64,000 bases of DNA from Owenia fusiformis (Eukaryota; Annelida; Polychaeta; Sabellida; Oweniidae): assembly GCA_903813345.2 (NCBI GenBank), contig CAIIXF020000009.1, forward strand, positions 25,086,740-25,150,739, read 5' to 3'. The position numbers and the translations under genes were made by a program. The notes below the pieces were generated by a model. The model worked only from the letters and a program-made list of their open reading frames with translations, was not told the origin of the DNA and did not search any database. Of the stretch, positions 38,401 to 50,400 are shown in pieces (the first letter of the stretch is position 1; each line of letters opens with the position of its first letter).

Positions 38401-41400
38401 TGACTCGTTTGATTTAGTTTATAGAGGAAGAACTACCTATAAAAATGCTGTGGTTAAATTTATATATGACGCAACAATTAAAGAAGTAAATGACGGAGCC
38501 TTGTTACGTGATCATTACGATACTCTAGGTCGTATATTTAGGGATATTTTGATAGAGTGTACAAGTAATCACCATGACCACGATATGATACACGTTGTCA
38601 TTCAACACGCCGATTTACAAACACCAATTATTGTAACGGCTAGACGTGTACGTGACATGACCAGTTCCGACATTTTGAGCAAAGTTGAGAACACTTTAAA
38701 TTCTAACGAAACTTTGAAAATGAATTCGTCACTTAATATAATTGTGTCAATTATCAAAATGCCGTCTGGCTCAGGTCGTATAAAAGTACAAACACGCGAT
38801 GACTTAAGACGTAAATCACATAGTGTATATATGGTAGATAATAATGATTATACGTGTTTTGCACGTTCAATTTTGTTAGCCAAGTCTTATTTGTTAGATC
38901 AGGAATTATTTCATGAGTATGCTAAAACTAATTCTCAAAAGTTAAGTGAGGATGCCATAAAGTTGCACGATTTATCAGATATAAAAAATGGTGAACCAGT
39001 ACCAATTGACAAGTTCGATTCATTTGAAACACTCATAGATTGTAAAATTGTGATTGTAAGTCAAAGAAATGGTAAAAAGATTACATATATCAACAAAAAG
39101 ATGTGTAAATACACACATACAATTTTTGTATATTTAACTTATGATTCTGTATCTTTAAAGGGTCATTATGATGCAGTAATCAATTTTAGAGGTCTTTTCA
39201 ATATGGATTTTTGTGATGGTTGCTCAAATTTTTATTCTAATGATAATCATAGTTGTAAAGAAGTATGTGACATATGTAACATGAAAAATGATAAGTGTGT
39301 TGTAATTGATGACGAAGTACGATCGTGTAACGAATGCTTTAAAACGGCCCGTAACAATGCTTGTTACGAGAGGCATAAAGCGGACAGAGGTATATCAGAA
39401 GTGGTACCTAGAAAATCACTATGTCAAGCACGTTGGTATTGTGTAACATGTGACAAGACATATCTCGAAAATAAGGTACCGCGTAAGTTACATAAATGTG
39501 ATCATTACAAATGTCACATATGTAAACATTACGTTCCGCATGATCATATATGCTACATGAGGGCTGAACCATTAAACTTTGCCAAAAAGTTTAGGGTTGT
39601 CTTTTACGATTTTGAATCACGTCAAGACTCAATTATTCAGTGTCGAGATGGTTATAAGCCTCATTATAAGGATAATTGTAATCTATGTTCAGAAAATGAA
39701 GTTTGCTCCAATTGTAAACTATGTACCAATTGTAATAGTGCAAAATGCTCTAGACAACAGCATACGCCTATTTACGTTGCTGCATTTTCAATTTGCAATC
39801 ATTGTGTAGATAAGACAGAACTGGAAAAATGTTCTTATTGTGGTACACGATGTTCTCCTCAATGTAGCGATTGGTGTTTTAAAGATCAATGCTACGATAA
39901 TCCGCCATGTGCCAAGGCCAAATGTGGATCAAAATGGATTTCATTTCACGGTCCAGATACCTTAACACACTTTGGTGAGTGGTGTTGTCAGGATTCAAGA
40001 TCAAAAACTACATTCTTGGCTCACAATGCAAAAGGATATGATTCATATTTCATCTTGAAGTATTTCCTGAGTGTTGGCATACATATAACCAATTTGATTT
40101 GTACGGGTCTAAAAATAACTCTGTTACAGATAGGACCCCCACGCCATTTGAAATTTGGTGATACTATTAACCATTTGAATATGGGGCTTGCAAAGTTACC
40201 CAAAGCATTTGGACTACCAGAATTAGCTAAGGGTTTTTTCCCACATTTTATAGATATGGATTCAGTAAATTACAATGGGGATATGGAATACCCCCCACCC
40301 AGTGCTTATGGTCGTGAGAATATGAGCCATCAAAGTCAGTTAGAATTTGACCATTGGTATCAGAGGGTCTTAGAGGAGGGGAAATTTAACTACAGTGAAA
40401 GTCTAGCTTTCTATTGTAAGCAAGATGTTAGGATATTAGCCCAGAGTTTCATGAAATATAGGGATATGGTACTTTATGCCACATCAAGCTTAGTGAATCC
40501 TGGTATTGACCCCTTGCGTTATATTACAAATGCTCAGATGTGTCTGGCGATTTTTAGATCGAATTTTCTGAGGGAATATCATACGTCCACATTGAGAAAT
40601 AAATCAACTCAAGTTGAAACTAAATATGAGTGTATAAAACAGGGTGGTTATTCAAAATACAAGATCGATGGGACTTGGATAAGTAAAACTAAACTAACAG
40701 AAATGGGATTGGATGTAACGCAAGAACAATTTAACAAAACATGTATAGCTAATGTTCCTGGGAATCTATATAGGGGTAAAACTGCTTTTAGTAAAATAAG
40801 TATAGCCTGGTTATCGTGGGAGGCTCAAGAGAGGAATTTATATATTCAACACGCATTGAATAAAGGGGAATACAAAGTCCCAAATACTCGGTATCATTTG
40901 GATGGGTACCACATATGTTCTGGTACCCAATTTGGTTGTGGGGGAGCATGCAATAGTGTCATACGTGGTAAACCTGTTCATCAAATAGTCTTTGACTTTA
41001 TAGGCTGTTTTTGGCATTCGTGCCCCAAATGTTTCCCTGATTGGCAAAGTAGAAAAAAGCGTTTACACCCAATTACTGGTATGGATTACCAGCGTATACG
41101 TGAGATTACCACAGCACGTTTGACAAAACTGAAAGAAATTTTTCCAGTTGTGATAGTGAAACGTGAATGTGATTTTAAAGAGGAAGTGAATCAAAATTTG
41201 GGACTGTCTGAGTTTATGAATACACTTAATGTGGTGGATCGTTTAAACCCTAGAGACTCATTTTTCGGGGGTAGATGTAATGCCACAAAGTTGTCATACG
41301 AAGTAAAGGTTGGGGAGCAAATACGTTACGTAGATTTCACATCACTTTACCCCAGTGTAATGAAATACGAACGTTACCCTATAGGACATCCCGAAATTTT

Positions 41401-44400
41401 GACACATTTTGAAACTCATGCAACATTGGGGGAAATGTTTGGTATTGCGAAATGCAAAATATTACCTCCCCAAGACTTGTATCACCCAGTTATTCCATAC
41501 ACAAGCTCAAAATCAGGGAAACTGACGTTCGCTTTGTGTCGTACTTGTGCAGAAACTGAAGATCAAGAGTCGTGTACATGTAACGAGGATGAACGGAGTT
41601 TTACAGGTACCTGGGTAACACCTGAAATTAATTTGGCATTGACACATGGGTATAAATTGTTACACATTTATGAAGTATGGCATTTTTCCGAAACCACAAA
41701 ATATGATAAGAAAAAAATTGAAAGAGAGCCTGAAAATCAAACTCATTGGGGAATATTTACGGAGTATGTCAACACTTTTTTAAAGTTGAAGCAGCAGGCC
41801 TCAGGTTTTCCGGAAAATGTTTCCGATGAGAATTCAAAGTTAGCTTACATTGCCGATTACCTAAAGCATGAAGGTGTAGAGCTAGACATTTGTGAAATCA
41901 TTACAAACATGGCTCTTAGGGGTGTCGCAAAAATCTCTCTCAACTCATTATGGGGTAAATTTGGTATGCGCATATCATATCCACTTACACAAATATTTGA
42001 CATGAATGAATTACAAGAATTTTTCAAACTCATGACAGATGGTAGTAAAACTGTATTATCATGGGATGTGTTAGATGATGATTATTTACTGGTCAATTCA
42101 ATAGACAATCAGACATCAGACATCGAAGGCCAAAATACAAACATATTTTTAGCTGTCTTTACAGCAGCTTATGGACGTATTAAGTTGTACGAGAAGTTAC
42201 ATATTCTCGGTGCTAGGGTATTGTACTATGACACAGACAGCATATTCTATGTATCTAAACCAAACTTTGCCGACCTACCACTGAGTAATTACCTAGGTGG
42301 CTTGACAAATGAACTGACTGAAGGCAATTACATTACGCATTTTGTTTCTGCTGGTCCTAAGAACTATGCGTATTTGGAGAACACAGGATCCACTAAGTGT
42401 GTTGTGAAGGGTTTTGCCATCAAGGGATCGAATGCTAATGTCATAAACTTCGACTCTATCAAAGATTTAGTCTTGAACGATCCTGATAGAAGACTAGACA
42501 CGTGTGATGAACATAAAATATATAGAACCATGACACCAACCCCCGCCATACTTAATAAAGTGGAACAAAAATCCTACGGCCTAGTGTATACTAAAAGGGT
42601 GATCCAAGCTGATCTCGACACATATCCTTATGGATATAAGATGAACTGAAAGCTCTATAGTGGGTAAGTGACAAACTATTTGATAAAAATGTGTTAACCA
42701 ATGATAAACTGTTATAATTGCAAATATAATGTAATTGAGTTATTAACACTGGCCAATAACACACACACACACACATACACAAACACACACACACATACAC
42801 ACATACGAGCATACATACAAGATGTTCACATAGTAATGGCGCTTGATCACTAGATTTTATCCTTTTTATCTCTACTATTAGACATGTAATTATAAATCAT
42901 AAATTAGAATTAACTAAAGTTGTCTGTCAGATCACCTATTGAGTCTCTTTATGTCTGTAAATTTAAGAAAAACTATCAATCATGTACATAAGGATTTAAA
43001 TAACTAACAACAACTACACATTGATTCTGTATTATATTTATTTACTTTTAGCTTGGTTTAGTATAGAATAATACGATATCTCCAAGATCTTTCCTGTCAC
43101 CAAAACTACGTGGATAACATTTATACTGTACATAAACATTGTCTAATAAACTATTCAAAATGTAAGCCATTTTGCTTTGTTTTTACGAGGTCTCTTACGT
43201 GTTCGATCTAAAATACCAGGTACTTTGAACGATGTGGCGTTTCTTTTGTATATTAATCTAGGTTTTTTATCAGTATACATAGACATCCCTATTGCATCAT
43301 CATCATTATTACTGGTTGATAATCCTAGTTCATCATTTTGGTTACTTGAGATGGTAGCCTTTAAATTAGCATTGGATGGTACAACCACTTTATTTTCCAA
43401 TGATAAAGTAGACGTATCATCATTATGAGAATCAACTTGCTTCATATTACTAGACACTTGTTTATGTGTATCACCAACCATTTTATTTGTATTAGATTGT
43501 GGATGATCTGTAGTATTGTTCTCCCCCACATCAGTTTTACGCGTAGAATTTTCGAGTCTGATATATTTATCATAAGGTATCAAAACAGATTTGATCATGA
43601 CTTCAATTTTTGGATAAAATTATGAATGGATTTAATCAATATACCCAAAACTGATGTATTACGTTTGATCAAGTCCTTTCTGAACTTCCTACTTTTGGAT
43701 TTGGTCGCAATGTGTTGCAAAACTTGTTTATGACGTTTCAATTTTTGTTTATAAAAATTCGTTATAGGTAGACTACCGTGAAGTACGTTAAGAACAATTT
43801 CACCCAGAACTTGAAGTTGCGTTTCTGTAATTGAACTCAATAAAACTTTCATTTGCTGTAAAGTACTAGTCAAAAGAAATTTTAGGAAGTTTTTATTCCG
43901 TTTAATAAGTGCTGACATCGTAACATGCTTTATATATGTGGACTGGTAACCGTCTGGATCTATACTAACGCGTTCAATTAACTTTTGGGTTTATAAATGA
44001 TAAGATCTTCATCTGGAAATATATGCGTGCGTAATCTATATTCATCAACGCCATCTGGCGACATATCCACGACTATATAACCATATCTTTCCGAAGTGGC
44101 GTCCAAATAGCTTTCCATAAAATATTTTGTTTTATCTGGATATATCTGACCAGCCAAACACTTTAGTTGTCTCTTATCACGATTTGCCTTGAAAATGATG
44201 AAATACTGCGTATTTAATGAAATATTTCTAGCACTAGGACCTTGGCATAAGATGTTTTGTGTTAGAAAAAGGACATTCATATTTCTATGATGACATAATT
44301 GCGTGAATATTTTGGCGGCCTCTCTACTTTGACATACGCTAGCCATTAAATCATCTAGAACTAGAAATGTTGGTATCGATATATCTTTCGTAAAATTTAA

Positions 44401-47400
44401 GATTTCTTCCTCGTCGACTAGTCCTTCGTGAAAAACGATATCATTTTTAAATTGTAGTTCCATATCGTGGTACAATGATTGCCAAGTTGAATAACAAAAC
44501 AATATTCGTGTAGGTGAATTCTTAGTATTTGGAAACAAGATGTCCCTATGTTTTAGTATTTTGAAACACATGTTACTTTTACCAGATTGAGATGCCCCTA
44601 CTATAGTAATAGCAGTTGGTGAATTAAAAGAAATAAGACTATGTGTCATGACTTTGAACATTGAACTTACAATGATAGAAATATATTTTGCGAAGCCATT
44701 TATTGAAATCGAAACATAAATCAACTCACTTTAAACTGAAAACTTGAAACAGATGTGTCTCTTTCTCAAAGTAAGAACAGTCTAATAGCCCATAACCTCA
44801 CATATCCTAAAGGAGGAACACTAGTAAACATTATTCATTCCCTTGAATCAAAACCTAATGCTTTTAGATCCCTAAACTTGAATAAACAGACCTCTTTCAC
44901 AATTTTGATATCTACATACTGATGTCGTTACACATCAAACTTACAGTACTGATTCTACTAAACATAATGTATCCATGAATATTTCTGATTATAACTCTTA
45001 TGAGAATTAATACACAAGGTTGTGAAACGCGGTTTCTGTGTAGCCTGGAGTAAAATGTTCTGCTGGTAAGTTATAATTTATCATTGGTATTATTGAACCG
45101 AGTTATATATATAACTCTGAAGATATAATTATAGAAATGCCAAATGTTTCTTCCTCTGCACTGGATGGGGACATACGCCAATACTAGATTATTTTGGATA
45201 ACTGACAAATGTATACATTCTATTTACCCAAACCCAATTTATTTTGATACATAAGGTTACAACATATACATAGAATTTATTAACAAATATATACAATATC
45301 CAACTAAGTCTGAAACTGTGGTTTAACACATGTTTGACATTCTACATAAGTAACTTTACACTTGGTTGAAAAGTGAGTCTTGAAATAATTCAATGTGATA
45401 AGGTCATTGTAACTTGTATCCTCGATATTATAATCATTCAGAATACCTAATAAACTGTCATTTCTACGTATATAACGATCTATTACAACTAATACATATT
45501 GGCCACAGATTGTACTTTCATCATCTTGAAGTCTCGAGTTATTGTATATGAATGTATCCGAATTATTTTGTATGAATTCTAACAGTCCATACATTCTAGG
45601 ATGGCTACCCAAACTGTCAAAATACACACAAGTTTTCTGACCCAATGTGTCAATCTTGAATACGAGTAAGACCCAATGTAACCCGGGATGATCGTGTTTA
45701 GCTGTATTGACGATATAAACGGCTAATTTACGTGGAGAAAACCGCGGTAATTCGTCTTTGGCGCAAACCCTGAGGTAAGCATTTTTTAAATAAGATGTAG
45801 ATTCTAAAATATGTCTTAATTGTATAGAGTTCATTATGTAATGACGTTCCTAGCCTCGTCTATCTGAATAACTTTGGGAAACTCTGCCAATATCAGAATG
45901 TTGATCGCCTGTTGTAAAGGTTTTTGAAAATGACCATTGATCGATAAATTTCCACTTTTATTGATCGAGTTAACTTGCGTACTACCGATGTTATTGACGT
46001 CAAATCTTAAAATTGTAGTTCCGTTGGCGAACTCGTCTCTAGATATGTATGCATTTTGCTCTTGATCGTTAAATTGAGGAAATAAATTGTTGTAACAAGC
46101 TATATACTTATTCATTAAACCACCTGTCCTGTAATCTAATGTTACGGGATTACTAACGCTTAGTCCATCGACCAACACATCTAAATAATCCAAATTAAAG
46201 TGTTGAAAATAGTAAGGATTCGAATCATATACACCCATTTGAGATTTTGCCGTAACCATAATTATATAAATAGTTTGAGGTACCTTACCCAGGAATAAAT
46301 TATCAATTTGAAAATTACGGTTACCCGTTGCAACACTTAAACTCTTCATTTCTCTACTGATATATGAATATTTAGCTGTGTTTGTCTTTAACATTTTAGC
46401 GTGACCTTCCAATACACCAGGTGTTGGTTCAATTTTGGCAATTCTTAGAAATGCATCCATTATCTTGACTTTATAAGCTACGTCATTATCATGAGCTGTT
46501 AAATTAAAGGCAGCTGGGGATGGTGTTAGTTTAACCTGAATATTAACATTATTCAACATATATTTTTCAATCTTAAAGATGTCAGCGTGTAATGGACCCG
46601 CCATTTCGACCTCCAAACTCTCGATCGTGTGTGCCATTCTCCTCAGGAATCCATTATTTTTGGAGTCAAACCCGTTATGGTCGTTACCTAGACTGGCTTC
46701 ATCTTTGAAGAACATTTGGGATGATAAGTATCCTTGCATGTCAGAGGCAGGGGAATTCAGTAATGTTTGAATATAACTCTTGTACGGATAATAAGGTCCT
46801 GATGTTGAAATTGATTTTTGTTGCATTTGAACATCTACTTGTGAAAACAATGAGTGAAGCCACAGATTAGCGCATGTAACTTTAGGTGCAGATGCCGCCG
46901 GGTCGTTCGGATCTAAAGGCAATGGACCACCATCAGGCAGAGTTATTTTAGCCTTCACAAATAACCTTGTTTTACTGAGATCTAAGTAGCAATCTCCGTT
47001 GTTTGTAATATCAAAAGTTATTGGATTGCCATCTGATAGATTAATCGGTCTGAAATTAACATATTTCAACTGCTTTGTGCTGACATCAGTATCGCGGGTT
47101 TCAAAAATCATAAACTGCTCATTCACCACCTCCTCAGAACTTGTCATAGTAATGTTATCCATTTTTTCTCTGTTTTTTATCAAATATGGTACCTATATCT
47201 AGACCTTTTACTTTACGTTTAACGGGTTTTTTCTTTGATATGTTGTTACTACCTTTGATACCTTTGGTACGAGTGGTCTTAATTTGAGATGCATTTGATT
47301 TTATAGTATCACGCTCAGAACCTTTGTTAGAAATGTTGTCACGGCGCATGCGCAACCTAGCTCTTTGAACGCTAGCCTCAGACGGTGATATCATCGTTAC

Positions 47401-50400
47401 AGTAGGCCCCCTTCCGGTTTGATAGGCCCCATCACTCTTCAAAGAAACATAATGCATCTTTTTCCCTTTAACTTTATGCATCATTTTCTTGGATTTTGAG
47501 AAAACATTTTGCCATTTATCCATAGTATATTAGACTCTCAACTGGTTTACTTAAATATGTAATCTCTTTTTAAAATGTAAAAGGCAGGATGTTGGGGTAT
47601 TACTCGTAAATTCTACGGGTGAACCGTCTTTATAAGTCAAAGTAAAACTGATTTCATTAAAATTGTTTAGTCCTAAATCCAAGTAATATATATTTTTGAA
47701 TTGACAATATGTTTTAGATGATGAAATAGTACGCAGGATTGTACGTGAAGTTGGTCCTACTAATGATTCACCTACTATGTTACAATATATGTAAATTAGC
47801 CCTTTATTAACGTGTTTACCTAAACAAATTTCGGTTAAACCGCAAGTCCAATTTTCTAATTTTTTAAATGTTTTGTAATTGGGTAACTTACTGGTAAATT
47901 TACTCTGAGTATTATCTGCGTAATAAATTAAGGAATCGTCACTGGAAAGATGTGCGTAGGTCTGTTTCAAACTCATAACTAAAGTAACTTATATTGTTAT
48001 CTCCTTAAATACTAAGATGACAGTTGAGTCTATTAATTAACTCTTGGTCCGTTGGTCTATAGGTATGATTCTCGCTTTGGGTGTGAGAGGTCTCGGGTTC
48101 GAATCCCGGACGGACTCATTAATTTTAGTAAAAATCATTTCATTATAATTACTGATGTCTTTATATTTTAGCGATGTCCTTCACGTTAACCCAAGAATTG
48201 AAAGATTTTGGCCAAAACCGCCATTTTACTAACGCCAATCTCTTGTTTGGCAAACGACCTTTATATTTAAGAATGTGATCTATTTGAAATAACTGATCAG
48301 GTCTAGTGGTCACTCGATTCAATTCTTCGTTATAGAACGTTCCTTTTATGTCATCGTCATTATAATCCATCAATTTATAAACAGGTATACCATCCCTTAT
48401 ATATTTACTTTTAATTTTGAATATTTCACCTGTCCAGCGTGCGTGATATTCCTTCTGAAATGGATGGCGTAATGTCGATATACGCACTAAGTCATCAACT
48501 TTAAATTTAAATCTAGCCTTAGATTTTTGTTTCTTCCCAGTATTTTCTTTCTTGATGATCACGTTTTTTGTACGTTGCCTCCGTTCTTGCCTCATCAACT
48601 GTTCGTGCATAACCTCATATTGGGTTGCTTCATTCACGCTAGAGGGCGTCCTACCTATAGTTCTGTGAAATGTATTGTTGTAACCATCGACAATGTCCAT
48701 TAGAACATCTACATATCGGTTAGTTTGTTTAGCAATCATATATCTATGTACTCTGTTAGAGATAGTCTTTATCGCTCTTTCAATAAAGTTACTTTTCTTT
48801 TCGTTCAAGCTGAAAATTTGAGTAATACCTAAACTTTCCAAATATACTTTCAAGATATTATTTTTAAATTCCCTGCCCATATCAAAACGAAAGATGGTGG
48901 GTAACCTAGCTTCACCTAAATCATCCAAAACGCTTTTTATACCTAAAAATGTTTCTTTTGCTGTTTTAGTTTTTAAAAGTTTGGCATGTACAAGTTTGCT
49001 GAAAACATCAATTGTCAAAAGTACATATCCATAGCCGTCGTTATCTGATTTTAATTTACTATAATCGATCAAATCAGCTTCCATCATATAATGGATTCCT
49101 AATGTTTCAACAGAGCTTCGCTTAAACATTTTTCTGATTGGTTTATACATAGTGTAGGCCTCGACACTGTTCAAATAATCCTTTACCATTTTTAATGTTA
49201 TGTCATTTCTTAGTTCTTTGATACTTTTGTGAAATTTAGATGGGGACGTAAAACTACCCTTAAATGTTGGGTCGTTATACAGGGTGCTAAGATAACCTCG
49301 AACGTTCTCGTCCATATCAAGATTTGAAGTGGGATAAACTTATGATTATGTCCTTTATAAGCAAATTCTAGTTACTTATCAAAACCTTTCAAAGTGTGGA
49401 TGTTTTGTGACTCTAACCTTTTGAACACACATATTAACTTAATTACTACATAATATGATGTATCTGTATTTATTATATATTATGTAAATAAACAAAATAT
49501 AGAGTTAGTTTACATGATTCTTTATTATTAACAGAAAGAATTTGTATACAATAAAAATCAACAACTATCACTGATGTATTGTGAAATCAACCTCTCAAAG
49601 GAGTAATGTCAGACTCAGTTGATAAAGGGTCATCTTCCATGGTTTCTATGATGTCATCCCTGAGATTAGTGTGTGATGGTATGTGTCATGTTCATGAGAT
49701 GTTAGTTGGCCCTCCAGTCTTATTTTCATTCCGTCTCCATTGATATGTAGAAGTCAAAGCTTCAACTTGAATACTATGGGAAAAATACAATTAGTTAGCA
49801 TATCACTGATATATCTATAGATTTTGCTAAGTTTATGAAAATAACCAGATACCAACTTATGATAGGAAAGTCATGTTTAACATGCAATTTCACTTTTATC
49901 AAAATAGATTCATACTTGTACACAACCCACTTGTTTTGATATGTTATTATTACTTACTACAAATGATAATGTGCCAAGGATAAAGGAAGCTATGTAATCT
50001 ACATCCCTCCCATATAGTCTGTAGCTAAAAATGGAACAATAAAAAACCAACTAAATTGTATCAACTTTATCACTATTATACTGCATATTATTTACAACTT
50101 TGTAAAATTCAGAGTGTTTAGTCATTTCAAAATCAGATCATATTTGATCAATTACAGTATATTGACTCTTTTATCAATGTTTCAAAACAATAAAAGGTTA
50201 ATTACCATTTATAGATGTATCATAGTCTCCAATCCATAGTCTGTTATATAATGTACAACTATCACTATCAATACAAGTTAACATACATAAAGCAATAAAC
50301 AACTTAATATACATTTCCATGTTTTCTAACTAATCTGCCAAAAGTGAAACCAATATTCCTGTTCATAATCATATCTAAAAATGGATTTGGCTAGGAACAA

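Noticed and set aside
39579-39809. 76-residue plus-strand ORF inside PolB
   Set aside because: Frame-shifted shadow of the Cys-rich polymerase segment.
47155-47523. Basic 122-residue ORF considered as the penton protein
   Set aside because: It lacks beta-barrel pattern and is highly basic; the 141-residue neighbour fits the penton much better.
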